A DNA stretch of 64,000 nucleotides from contig CAZNFR010000009.1 in assembly GCA_964572225.1 (NCBI GenBank), positions 4,017-68,016 on the forward strand. The letters are read 5' to 3'. Below the pieces are notes generated by a model. It saw only the letters and a list, made by a program, of their open reading frames with translations, was not told the DNA's origin and searched no databases. Both the position numbers and the translations under genes were made by a program. The stretch is from CAZNFR01 sp964572225. GTDB lineage: Bacteria > Bacteroidota > Bacteroidia > Bacteroidales > GCA-2748055. This document shows positions 9,260 to 17,675 of the stretch, in pieces (position 1 is the first letter of the stretch; every line of letters begins with the position of its first letter).

Positions 9260-10288
9260 TGACCCCATTTTTTCCTTCAATAATTCAGTAAATCCCAGGA
9301 TATCCTCTTCTGTCGTATCGAAGGAGGTCATCCATCTTACTTCTGACTTGTCTTCATCCCAGATATAAAAGAAAAATTCTTTTTGAAGTTCAGGAATGAT
9401 CCCGGCGGGAACCCTTGCAAAAACCCCGTTTGCCTCTACTTTTTGTGTGATGGTGATTCCCGGGATTTCCCTTACTTTTTCCTCAAGAAGCCTTGCCATT
9501 TGGTTTGCATGTTCCGCATTTTTTTTCCAAAGGTCATTTTCCAGAAAACCGAGAAACTGGGCTGAAATAAATCTCATTTTCGAGGCCAGTTGCATCCCCT
9601 GCTTTCTTCGGTATTTAAAATCTTCTCCGGCTGCATTGTTAAAAAAAAGGACTGCTTCCCCGTACATCATTCCATTTTTTGTTCCGCCAAAGGAAAGGAT
9701 ATCCACACCCGCATCAACAGTGAACTCCCGGAATGATCTGTTCAAACTCACGGCTGCATTGCTGATCCGGGCACCATCCATGTGTAACAGGAGTCCGTGT
9801 GAATGAGCATAACCAGCCAGTTTCCGGATCTCTTCGATTGTGTAAACGGTTCCCATTTCGGTCGATTGGGTTATGGAAATGACCCTGGGTTGGGCATGAT
9901 GCTCAAATCCGAAGCCATGCATATGTTTTGCAGCCAAGTCAGGAGTGAGCTTTCCATCGGGAGTTTCCACAGGCAAAAGCTTACAACCCGTGAATTTTTC
10001 AGGAGCACCACATTCATCTACATGGATGTGGGCAGTTTCTGCACAAATGATGGAATGATAAGGCTGGCTCACGGCATCCAGTCCTAAAACATTGGCGGCA
10101 GTTCCTATAAATACAAAATAAACACGGGTATCCTCTCTGAAAATTTCCCTGATCCGGATCTCTGCTTCCCGGGTATAGGGATCATCACCATAGGCTATGG
10201 TGTGCCCCTGATTAACCTCAGCGATCCTGGCCAAAATTTCCGGAGAAACTCCGGCATTATTATCGCTGGCAAAACCTCGTTTGTTCAT
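9254..10288 (-). CDS. Low-specificity threonine aldolase (PLP enzyme)
   Basis: A 344-aa fold-type I PLP enzyme that cleaves threonine or allo-threonine to glycine and acetaldehyde. The Schiff-base lysine is Lys204 in SFGGTKNGMMYG. Other family marks are NAGVSPEIL near the start, GTAANVLGL, the CAETAHIHVDECGAPE segment and the LHMDGARISNAA segment. It starts 6 bp after the stop of the C69 dipeptidase gene, so the two are probably co-transcribed, which would join peptide breakdown to amino-acid breakdown. It could also be a beta-eliminating lyase of the same family, so the exact substrate is inferred. Confidence 0.88.
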   Translation of the reverse strand: MNKRGFASDNNAGVSPEILARIAEVNQGHTIAYGDDPYTREAEIRIREIFREDTRVYFVFIGTAANVLGLDAVSQPYHSIICAETAHIHVDECGAPEKFTGCKLLPVETPDGKLTPDLAAKHMHGFGFEHHAQPRVISITQSTEMGTVYTIEEIRKLAGYAHSHGLLLHMDGARISNAAVSLNRSFREFTVDAGVDILSFGGTKNGMMYGEAVLFFNNAAGEDFKYRRKQGMQLASKMRFISAQFLGFLENDLWKKNAEHANQMARLLEEKVREIPGITITQKVEANGVFARVPAGIIPELQKEFFFYIWDEDKSEVRWMTSFDTTEEDILGFTELLKEKMGSS

Positions 10289-10294
10289 TGTTTA

Positions 10295-11887
10295 TTAAAA
10301 AAGTTCATCGTATTTCGTCCACAACAGGTCTCCGGTCTCCCAGGCTTTTTCCACGGCTGTTTCTCCCCATTTCAGAGTATATTCCGTAAGGTATTTAACC
10401 AGGGCTTCACGGCCCTCCTGCTGGTAAATTTCCAGTGCTTTTTTCTCAAAACTCAGCTGAGCATTGAAAAGCTCTTTTTGCATGGGATCGAATACCTCCA
10501 TCACATCATACCTCATTTCTCCCCAGCGCTGCGCTGCCAGAGTCCCCATCCTGTTAAAGGCCCACCAGGCTGATTCGGTTGTGTACCCATTGGGTCTTCC
10601 GGGAGTTTTATAGGATTCGGGAAGGTCAGTAACGCTGCAGTAAACGGGAATATATACCGAAGACGCTACATTGTCCTGTGCAAGCCAGACAACGCCACCT
10701 ACCTCATCGGGCAACCATTCCCGGCTTTGTATTATGGTAGCATACATGGTATACCACCGGGCAATGGTTCTTTCACCTCTCCAGCCCCAGCCTCCATTGA
10801 TATCGAAAACCTTGTTCATATCATAGGGCATAAATGGGTTGGCTAGGGGGGAAAGAACGGTTTTTCCCTCCTCATCAGTGGTCGTAATGTTTTTCACAAA
10901 GTTGAATTCGGTTCCTTCATAATAGTCACGAAAAATCTCCACCAGCTTATATAAGCTTATCTTTTCATCGGGTTTTACGGAAAAGGGATAGTTTTCCGCA
11001 TTGGGATCCAACTCGAGTGAAGGTGCCACCAGGTCCAACACTCGCCATTCCCTTCGCCTTGAAGCCAGGGATGTACGACTCTCGGGGGCATAGGCATAAG
11101 CGAATCGAAAGGGTTCCTCTCCATCCCACCAACCCTTGTCCAAAGCAACCTCATAGATATTATCACTCACCAGGAAATAGTCTTCATCATCCGGATCAAT
11201 CTCAAGGATCCGGCTGGCATTGGCATTAACCGATATTTCATCATCAGGTACCCTTTGTGCAACCCAGATTGCACCGGTTTTTCCTTTACCCGGACCTACG
11301 ATCTCAAGGTGCCATACTTCGTTCTTGTCAGAAATGGTCAGACATTCACCATAGTCGTTCCAGCCATATTCCGCCAGCAAACTGCCTGCCATCCCGATGG
11401 CTTCGCGCGCGGTTTTGCATCTTTCGAGCATTAGCCTGCAAAGTCGCTGACAGTCAATAAGGCCTGAGTCTGATTGTAATTCCTCCCTTCCGCCAAAGGT
11501 AGACTCTCCAATTCCCAGCTGAAACTCATTCATACAGGGATAGGCAGTGTTAATAAACTGATAGGTTTCTCTTGCCTGGGGTATACTTCCTATGGGTATG
11601 TGGCTGTAGGTGGGCATAGCCAGGGAATCGGAAGGGACCCGCTTGTACATGGTAGTTCGTTCATTGTTTTTATGTCTGCTGGAGGGTTGAATATCCATCC
11701 AGGAGCGGGTTCGGTGACTGTCGTCGGTGTGTGAGGTAATTACCGATCCGTCCTGGGTAGCAAGTTTTCCGGCAGTGATCGAAGTGCAACCGTCCGGGAA
11801 ACCTCCCTCCCAGTCTGGTTTGTCCTGTGCATTCAACAGAAAAGGTAAAAAACACAGAAGAAAACCCGGGTTAAATCGTATTTTCAT
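10295..11887 (-). CDS. Secreted C69 family dipeptidase
   Basis: A 530-aa Ntn-hydrolase-type dipeptidase (peptidase family C69/U34). A signal peptide covers residues 1-20 (ends LLNA-Q). The candidate nucleophile is Cys34 in DGCTSITAGKLATQDGS, which would become the N-terminus after autoprocessing. GGREELQSDSG and NDYGECLTISD are typical family blocks, and the C-terminal region contains the usual Trp-rich segment GGVVWLAQDNVASS. It probably acts in the periplasm on di- and short peptides. It leads a two-gene unit with threonine aldolase. Confidence 0.92.
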   Translation of the reverse strand: MKIRFNPGFLLCFLPFLLNAQDKPDWEGGFPDGCTSITAGKLATQDGSVITSHTDDSHRTRSWMDIQPSSRHKNNERTTMYKRVPSDSLAMPTYSHIPIGSIPQARETYQFINTAYPCMNEFQLGIGESTFGGREELQSDSGLIDCQRLCRLMLERCKTAREAIGMAGSLLAEYGWNDYGECLTISDKNEVWHLEIVGPGKGKTGAIWVAQRVPDDEISVNANASRILEIDPDDEDYFLVSDNIYEVALDKGWWDGEEPFRFAYAYAPESRTSLASRRREWRVLDLVAPSLELDPNAENYPFSVKPDEKISLYKLVEIFRDYYEGTEFNFVKNITTTDEEGKTVLSPLANPFMPYDMNKVFDINGGWGWRGERTIARWYTMYATIIQSREWLPDEVGGVVWLAQDNVASSVYIPVYCSVTDLPESYKTPGRPNGYTTESAWWAFNRMGTLAAQRWGEMRYDVMEVFDPMQKELFNAQLSFEKKALEIYQQEGREALVKYLTEYTLKWGETAVEKAWETGDLLWTKYDELF

Positions 11888-11967
11888 AATTCAGTTTTTA
11901 AAAAGGCTAATTTAATTATTTGAGTGGGGATAAAAAATCCGGTTACCGGGTAATGTTTTCAATTTTT

Positions 11968-11975
11968 TACCTTTG
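11968..11975 (+). promoter_or_regulatory. Possible -7 promoter element of the GAF/fRMsr gene
   Basis: TACCTTTG matches TAnnTTTG and ends 13 bp before the ATG at 11989, which would give a very short leader. There is no convincing -33 TTTG. Confidence 0.4.
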
Positions 11976-11988
11976 CAGAAAAAAATAA

Positions 11989-12450
11989 ATGGAACCAAAG
12001 AAAAAAGAAGGAAGGTACCTGAGGATCATCGATCAGCTCAGTTCCTTGTTAACGGCAACGGATGACACACTTGCACGCAAGGCAACCATCAATGCGGTCC
12101 TTCATCATAAAATGGAATATTTCTTCTGGACAGGATTTTACCTTCTTAGGGAAGGGGAACTGACGGTCGGACCTTACCAGGGACCCGTGGCCTGTCAGGT
12201 CCTGGCGAAAAATACCGGTGTTTGCTGGGCTGCCATCAATGAAAAGAGAAGCCTGATCGTGCCCGACGTTCATGAATTTCCGGGACATATTGCCTGTGAC
12301 TCCCGCTCCCGCTCAGAGATTGCACTTCCTCTTTTCAATACGAAAGGAGAGGTTTATGGGGTCATGGATGTGGATAGCAAGGAGCTGAATAGTTTTGATG
12401 AGAGCGATCAGAAGTACCTGGAACAGATAATCAGGTTAATAAATCCCTGA
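11989..12450 (+). CDS. msrC: GAF-domain free methionine-(R)-sulfoxide reductase
   Basis: A 153-aa single GAF domain with the fRMsr signature. It has FFWTGFYLL, GPYQGPVAC, GVC, VPDVHEFPGHIACDS and RSEIALPL. The three cysteines used in catalysis and resolution in this family are present (Cys69, Cys79, Cys103). The enzyme reduces free methionine-R-sulfoxide and protects against oxidants. GAF-only signalling proteins lack these cysteines, so the enzymatic call is favoured. It is monocistronic and sits just upstream of rnpB. Confidence 0.92.
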   Translation: MEPKKKEGRYLRIIDQLSSLLTATDDTLARKATINAVLHHKMEYFFWTGFYLLREGELTVGPYQGPVACQVLAKNTGVCWAAINEKRSLIVPDVHEFPGHIACDSRSRSEIALPLFNTKGEVYGVMDVDSKELNSFDESDQKYLEQIIRLINP

Positions 12451-12472
12451 TGGGTTGCGTTTTACCTGCATT

Positions 12473-12488
12473 TAAATTTGTAACTTTG
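12473..12488 (+). promoter_or_regulatory. Tandem -7 elements in front of rnpB
   Basis: TAAATTTG and TAACTTTG lie back to back, both matching TAnnTTTG. The second ends about 3 bp before the inferred 5' end of RNase P RNA (12491), about where a -7 element should be. A TTG at 12455-12457 lies upstream but at 23 bp from the second element, slightly longer than usual. Confidence 0.6.
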
Positions 12489-12490
12489 CC

Positions 12491-12837
12491 ACACAGCAGG
12501 ACGTCCTGTCGGGCCCTGGTTTAGCAGGGTCAGGAAAGTCCGGGCAGCACAGGGCACTGAACTCCCGGGAGGGAGCTATTCGTGAGGGTAGAGTAACGGA
12601 ACAGAAAATAACCGTCACGGTCAACGTGATAAGGGTGAAAAGGTGAGGTAAGAGCTCACCGGCTGGTTTGGCGACATTCCAGGCCGTTCGTCTTTCAGGT
12701 TGCAAGGCCAAATATACCGGTGGTTGAGGACGGCCCGTCCGAAGTGATTTGCTACGCCGGGGGGTAGGCCGCTCAGATAAATGACAGGAGGTTCACCTTC
12801 GGTGGATCACAGAACCCGGCTTATAGTCAGGCTGTAC
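12491..12837 (+). ncRNA. rnpB: RNase P RNA (bacterial class A)
   Basis: About 347 nt containing the universally conserved RNase P blocks in order. These are AGGAAAGTCCGGGC near 12532, AGTAACGGAACAGAAAATA near 12592, AAGGGTGAAAAGGTGAGGTA near 12630 with GAGCTCACC after it, GCCGCTCAGATAAATGAC near 12770, and ACAGAACCCGGCTTAT near 12810. The 5' ACAGC and 3' GCTGT ends can pair as helix P1. This RNA is the catalytic subunit that trims the 5' leader of pre-tRNAs. Ends are placed from P1 pairing and may be off by a few bases. Confidence 0.95.
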
Positions 12838-12843
12838 AAAACA

Positions 12844-12873
12844 AAAAGGGCCTTTCTGACGAAGGGCCCTTTT
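12844..12873 (+). terminator. Terminator of rnpB
   Basis: A 13-bp hairpin stem (AAAAGGGCCTTTC / GAAGGGCCCTTTT, one G-U pair) with a TGAC loop. The A-rich start and T-rich end mean it may also work on the minus strand for the convergent BNR gene. Confidence 0.85.
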
Positions 12874-12893
12874 CCATGACCGGCATCCGTATT

Positions 12894-15800
12894 TTATTCC
12901 TCTTCCTTGAATTCTTCCAGGGTGAGGATCTTCAAAGGATCTTTTCCTGCCTTCTCAAGGATACGGTTCATTTCATCAGCCCGAACAAGCAGTTCTTCAG
13001 ATTTTCCCATTCGGTCTCTTAGTTCTCCCTCAAGAACAGTAAGCCGGGAAATTTGCGAATCGGTAGGTTTTCCATAATACCGCATCACTCCTCCATAGAC
13101 TGAGGAGATTCTTTCCCTTAGCTGCTCTTCACCTGTAATTCCTCCCATTTCGGTAGCTACCAGGGTTTTACGGAAGGTTTCCAGTTCGTCACCATAATCT
13201 TTCAGCTTCTGCTGGGAGGAAGTGCGAATATCATTGTCTTCTTCGTATTTTCTGATATCCTTTAGTATTCCATTGATCCTGGCATCTACAAAAGCCAGAT
13301 CTTCCAACATGCGGTAAGCCTTTCTCAGGGTTTTCAACTGGAGTTCCCTGTCTTCTGTCGAATGGGGAAGCCGGGGATCAAAGGCAATACTTACCTTACC
13401 TTCAAATTCCTCATCTCCTTTTATTACCTTAACCGTATAATCTCCCGGCAGGTAGGTTGGTCCGAACAATGCTCCTCCCGCCAGGTTATTGGAAGCAGGA
13501 ACTTTGGGTGGTTTTTCTCTGGGGGTCCAGGCTTCCCGGTTAATACCCTTGCGTTTTCCTGCGGGAAGGGTAGCGATCTTTTCCCCTTCAGGATCGTAGA
13601 CCTCCATGTACATATCTCCGAAAATATGCCGCTTCTTCATGTAATAGGTAATATAGACGGCATCGGTCGGATTCCTCCCAATAAATTCATCGTCGCCGGA
13701 AAAGGTCTGGGCACCTCCCATGCTGGTGATCAGGTAAGGTCTGGAAGGAAGGAAAGCAAGATCCTGTTCCAGAATATTTTGGTTAAGGGCCCTGAGTGGA
13801 GTAAGGTCGTCAATGATCATTATTCCGCGGCCATGAGTGCCAAGAATCAGGTCATGATCCCTTGGATGTATGACCATCTCATGAACCGCAACTTTAGGGA
13901 TGCTCCCTTTGAGTCTGGACCATGATTCCCCATAGTCAATACTTACGTACAGTCCGAATTCGGTTCCCAGGAAGAGAAGATTCGGATTTACCAGATCCTG
14001 AACTATGTCCCAGCAATACCCTTCAATGTTTTCATCTACAAGTGAAACAAAACTTTCCCCGAAATCCTCTGTTTTAAATACATAGGGATTCATATCCCCG
14101 TCTCTGTGGTGATCCACCGTTACGTACATTGTCCCTTCCGCGAAACGCCCCGGTTCAACATTACTTATCCAGGTTTTCTGCGGAATGCCTGGTAGGTTTT
14201 CGGTCACATTTTTCCAGGTTTTACCTCCATCGCGGGTTAGCTGAACATATCCATCGTCGGTACCTACCCAGATCACATCGGGGTTGAGGGGACTCTCTCC
14301 AATTGTGTAGATAGTCGCATTGTTTTCTGCCGTGGAGTTGTCGATGGTAATTCCCCCGGATTTTTCCTGTTTTTGCCTTTCCGGGTCATTGGTCGTAAGA
14401 TCGGGCGATATCCTCTCCCAGCTGTCTCCCCTGTCGGGTGATCGGAATAAGTATTGTGAACCTACATACATATTATCGGTTGTCGGACTAAAGGCGATGG
14501 CCGAATTCCAGTTCCAGCGCAACTTACCCAGTTTTTCATCTCCATAGGGACGGATCTCTTTGACTTCACCGGTCTCTTTGTAATAGCGGACGAAATTGCC
14601 TCCCTGCCACTGCCAGTAAAGAATATCAGGATCTACGGGGTCGGCAAAAACATAAAAACCATCACCGAACCCGACATTGTTCCAATCCGAGTTGTTAATT
14701 CCACCCGGACTTTTACTGGGACCATACCAGGAGCCATTGTCCTGGAGTCCGCCGTAAACATGGTAAGGATCAGCCATATCGACCGATACCCGGTAGAATT
14801 GTGAAACCGGAAGATTTCGGAACATCAGCCAGGTTTTTCCCTGGTCTATGGATTTGTAAACACCGCCATCGGTACCCAGGTATAGCAGTTCGGGATTATT
14901 CCTGCTGATCCATAAGGCATGATGATCGACATGCACATCTCCCCCACCCACATAGGCTATTCTCATGGTTTTGCCCCCGTCATCACTCACATGAAGATTG
15001 AAACTGGGCTTGTAAACCCGAAAAGTGTCAACCGGATCGGGGTAGATCTGATGAAAATAGAAGGGACGTTCGATAACGGCCTGAGATTTATTAACTCTTT
15101 CCCAGGAAGCACCATTATTGTCCGACCTGAATAAACCACCTTCATCATTACCGGCCTCAATAACCGCATACACCATATTCGGAGTTACCGGGGAAACGGC
15201 GACAGCAATTCTTCCCATCTCACTCTCCGGAAGTCCGTTGCTTAGCTTTTCCCAGTTTTTCCCTCCATCGCTGGTTTTGTATATTCCGCTTCCAGGTCCC
15301 CCCGAACGGAAGGTATGGGCCTTTCGGCGAAAATCCCACATGCCTGCATAGAGAACATCCGGATTTTCAGGATTGATGGTAATATCTGCACAACCGGTAT
15401 TTTCATCAATAAAGAGCACTTTTTCCCAGCTTTCTCCACCATCGGTAGATTTGAAAACACCCCGTTGGGAATTGGGAGACCAGAGAGTACCCAGTGCAGC
15501 TACGTAAAGTATGTCAGGATTTTCAGGATGAATGGCAATTCTTCCTATTCGCTCCGTACTATCAAGACCAATTTCCTTCCACGTATCGCCTCCGTCAGTG
15601 GTTTTATACATTCCGGTCCCCACAGAGACCGAATTCCTTACCCAGGATTCGCCGGTACCTGCATATATGGTGTCGGGATGATCCTGAACAATTGCGATGG
15701 CCCCTATAGACTGGGTGTGATCATCAAAAACCGGTTTGAATTCGATTCCGCCGTTGGTGGATTTCCATATCCCGCCGCTGGCCGAACCCACAAAGATGAT

Positions 15801-15992
15801 TCTGGGATCTGAATGAACCGCATCAAGAGCAGATATCCTTCCACTCATGGTGGCCGGTCCAATACTTCTTGCCTGAATTTCTCCAAAAGTGTTATGATCC
15901 AATTTCACCTGGGCCAGGGAGGTGAAAATGAAAACAAAAACGAAAAGGACAGAAAGAAAGGCAGTTTTAAGGTTAGTGTTAATGGCTGTCAT
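12894..15992 (-). CDS. Large secreted BNR/sortilin-type beta-propeller protein
   Basis: About 1032 aa from the ATG at 15992 (MTAINTNLK). A longer open frame to 16136 would overlap the neighbouring gene and bury the signal peptide, so it is rejected. After a signal peptide (ends TSLAQ), many Asp-box/BNR repeats follow (TTDGGDTWKE, STDGGESWEK, TSDGGKNWEK, SIDQGKTW, TRDGGKTWKN), forming one or two beta-propellers over about 40-780. An Ig-like segment and a helical C-terminus (about 900-1030) follow. Databases often call this family glycosyl hydrolase or VPS10/sortilin, but no catalytic residues can be assigned here. It is probably periplasmic or surface-located and shares an operon with the LolA-like gene 19 bp upstream. 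Confidence 0.88.
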   Translation of the reverse strand: MTAINTNLKTAFLSVLFVFVFIFTSLAQVKLDHNTFGEIQARSIGPATMSGRISALDAVHSDPRIIFVGSASGGIWKSTNGGIEFKPVFDDHTQSIGAIAIVQDHPDTIYAGTGESWVRNSVSVGTGMYKTTDGGDTWKEIGLDSTERIGRIAIHPENPDILYVAALGTLWSPNSQRGVFKSTDGGESWEKVLFIDENTGCADITINPENPDVLYAGMWDFRRKAHTFRSGGPGSGIYKTSDGGKNWEKLSNGLPESEMGRIAVAVSPVTPNMVYAVIEAGNDEGGLFRSDNNGASWERVNKSQAVIERPFYFHQIYPDPVDTFRVYKPSFNLHVSDDGGKTMRIAYVGGGDVHVDHHALWISRNNPELLYLGTDGGVYKSIDQGKTWLMFRNLPVSQFYRVSVDMADPYHVYGGLQDNGSWYGPSKSPGGINNSDWNNVGFGDGFYVFADPVDPDILYWQWQGGNFVRYYKETGEVKEIRPYGDEKLGKLRWNWNSAIAFSPTTDNMYVGSQYLFRSPDRGDSWERISPDLTTNDPERQKQEKSGGITIDNSTAENNATIYTIGESPLNPDVIWVGTDDGYVQLTRDGGKTWKNVTENLPGIPQKTWISNVEPGRFAEGTMYVTVDHHRDGDMNPYVFKTEDFGESFVSLVDENIEGYCWDIVQDLVNPNLLFLGTEFGLYVSIDYGESWSRLKGSIPKVAVHEMVIHPRDHDLILGTHGRGIMIIDDLTPLRALNQNILEQDLAFLPSRPYLITSMGGAQTFSGDDEFIGRNPTDAVYITYYMKKRHIFGDMYMEVYDPEGEKIATLPAGKRKGINREAWTPREKPPKVPASNNLAGGALFGPTYLPGDYTVKVIKGDEEFEGKVSIAFDPRLPHSTEDRELQLKTLRKAYRMLEDLAFVDARINGILKDIRKYEEDNDIRTSSQQKLKDYGDELETFRKTLVATEMGGITGEEQLRERISSVYGGVMRYYGKPTDSQISRLTVLEGELRDRMGKSEELLVRADEMNRILEKAGKDPLKILTLEEFKEEE

Positions 15993-16011
15993 GATCTGGT
16001 TAAGGTCGGAT

Positions 16012-16752
16012 TTATTCTTCTCCCCCCTGCTCGGAACTGGAAGGTTTTTCGAATAAACTGTTGTCCAGCTCAGTATCGATCTCAAAACTCTCAAGTACAA
16101 TTTGCATGGTAACCTGATCCCCCATTCTGGATTCAATACTATGGGCCATGATCATGCCTTCGACAGGCTTGAAATTGCTGTAATAGGAGGATGATTCCAC
16201 CTCAGCGCCCTGAACATTTACCTTGGAGTCTACCCTGAGAACAACATAATTCTCAGAATCAATGTAATACAAAAATTCATCCCCGTCCGGCTTTACCAGC
16301 TTTAATTTATATACCGGGGTTCCTTCCATATCTTCTTCCCCAACCAGGGTGAGATCAAAGCCTTTTTCTTTCCAGTTGTAAAGGTCCCCATCCATATCCG
16401 CCATTTGCTCGAGACTTTTATTCTGATCCTCTCCCATATCCTGAGGTTCCATGCTGCCGGTCCAGGGCATGATCGCCCATCCGGATTCGCCGTTATAAGC
16501 CTGTACCATCTTGGTTCCCTGAATTTCCGCTTCCATCCTCATCATACCAGGTCTTTTCTGGTATAGAACAATGGGAAATTCCATGCCCATCTGCATGGCT
16601 TTTCCTTTGGATACAATGGTTTTAATATCGGATACTTTATCCTGACCGATCACTTCAAAATAGTTTTCCAGGATTTTATCCACATCCTGGGCTGAAAGGG
16701 TAAGTGTGCCTGCCAGAATAATCAGGCCGAGAAGAGAAAAGTACTTTTTCAT
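16012..16752 (-). CDS. LolA-like periplasmic protein
   Basis: A 246-aa exported protein with signal peptide (ends TLSAQ). The body resembles the LolA/LppX half-barrel fold: repeated amphipathic strands such as KTIVSKGKAMQMGM, GTPVYKLKLVKPDGDEF and YYIDSENYVVLRVDS, with a helix between. Proteins of this fold carry lipids or lipoproteins in the periplasm. It is not close enough to canonical LolA to give that name. It precedes the BNR-protein gene on the same strand. A near-match promoter (TTTG, 21 bp, TAAATTAG) lies about 40-70 bp upstream. Confidence 0.75.
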   Translation of the reverse strand: MKKYFSLLGLIILAGTLTLSAQDVDKILENYFEVIGQDKVSDIKTIVSKGKAMQMGMEFPIVLYQKRPGMMRMEAEIQGTKMVQAYNGESGWAIMPWTGSMEPQDMGEDQNKSLEQMADMDGDLYNWKEKGFDLTLVGEEDMEGTPVYKLKLVKPDGDEFLYYIDSENYVVLRVDSKVNVQGAEVESSSYYSNFKPVEGMIMAHSIESRMGDQVTMQIVLESFEIDTELDNSLFEKPSSSEQGGEE

Positions 16753-16830
16753 AATTTACTTGGTTTAGGATTTAATAAAACATGAACAATCTAATTTACG
16801 GTATAGTTTAATGGTTTTCCAAATAAAACC

Positions 16831-17667
16831 TTATCCTTTGCTGAGTTCGTTAATTACTTTTCGGATCTCCAGCAAATTTATAAGTAATCCTTCCATCAGG
16901 TCCATCCTTAGCATGTTTGCACCGTCAGACAATGCCTTTTCCGGCTCGGGATGAGTCTCAATAAAGATCCCATCCACTCCGACCGCAATTCCTGCACGGG
17001 CAATGGTCTCAATTAATTCCGGTTGTCCGCCGGTAACACCCGAGCTCTGATTGGGCTGCTGCAGGGAGTGGGTAATATCCAGAACCACAGGGGTTCCGGA
17101 TTTTTGCATTTCCGGAATACCCCGGTAATCTACCACCAGGTCCTGATACCCAAAGGTCGTGCCACGTTCGGTAAGCATAAGGTTTTCGTTCCCTGTGCTT
17201 CGGACCTTATCAACAGCAAACTGCATGGCAGATGCAGAAAGAAACTGACCCTTTTTTATGTTGACCCAACGACCGGTCTCTCCCGCAGCAATCAGGAGAT
17301 CGGTCTGTCTGCATAAAAATGCCGGGATCTGAAGAACATCTGCTACTTCTGCAGCAATTCCAGCCTCGGCTGCCGAATGAATATCGGTTATGACAGGCAG
17401 CTCAAATTCCGATTTAAGCCTGGAAAGCAGCATGAGCGACTCTTCATCTCCCAGGCCCGCGAAGGAATCAAGCCTGGAACGGTTGGCTTTTCGATAGGAA
17501 GCTTTGAAAACATAAGGAATTTTCAGTTTTTCGGTCAGCTCCTTCATGTAGCCGGCTATTTGTTTAAGATTCTCATAACTCTCCACAACACAGGGCCCTG
17601 CCAGAAGGAAAAAATTTCCATTCTCAGTGAAGTGAATGTTTTCAATGGATTCAAGCTTACTTATCAT
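16831..17667 (-). CDS. kdsA: 3-deoxy-8-phosphooctulonate synthase (KDO-8-P synthase)
   Basis: A 278-aa TIM-barrel enzyme that condenses phosphoenolpyruvate with arabinose-5-phosphate to KDO-8-phosphate for lipopolysaccharide inner core. Clear blocks are LLAGPCVVES, FKASYRKANRSR, IPAFLCRQTDLL, NIKKGQFLSA, LTERGTTFGY and LDITHSLQQPNQ. Cys26 in AGPC, together with the His of DITHS, matches the metal-dependent class as in Aquifex rather than the E. coli type, which has Asn there. It starts 8 bp after the rarA stop, so the two are co-transcribed. Confidence 0.95.
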   Translation of the reverse strand: MISKLESIENIHFTENGNFFLLAGPCVVESYENLKQIAGYMKELTEKLKIPYVFKASYRKANRSRLDSFAGLGDEESLMLLSRLKSEFELPVITDIHSAAEAGIAAEVADVLQIPAFLCRQTDLLIAAGETGRWVNIKKGQFLSASAMQFAVDKVRSTGNENLMLTERGTTFGYQDLVVDYRGIPEMQKSGTPVVLDITHSLQQPNQSSGVTGGQPELIETIARAGIAVGVDGIFIETHPEPEKALSDGANMLRMDLMEGLLINLLEIRKVINELSKG

Positions 17668-17675
17668 AGAGTCGT

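Noticed and set aside
12472..12711. 79-codon minus-strand open frame
   Set aside because: It lies inside RNase P RNA and is a shadow of that gene.
15993..16136. Longer start for the BNR/sortilin-type protein
   Set aside because: The added 48 residues overlap the LolA-like gene and would bury the signal peptide; the ATG at 15992 gives a normal signal sequence.
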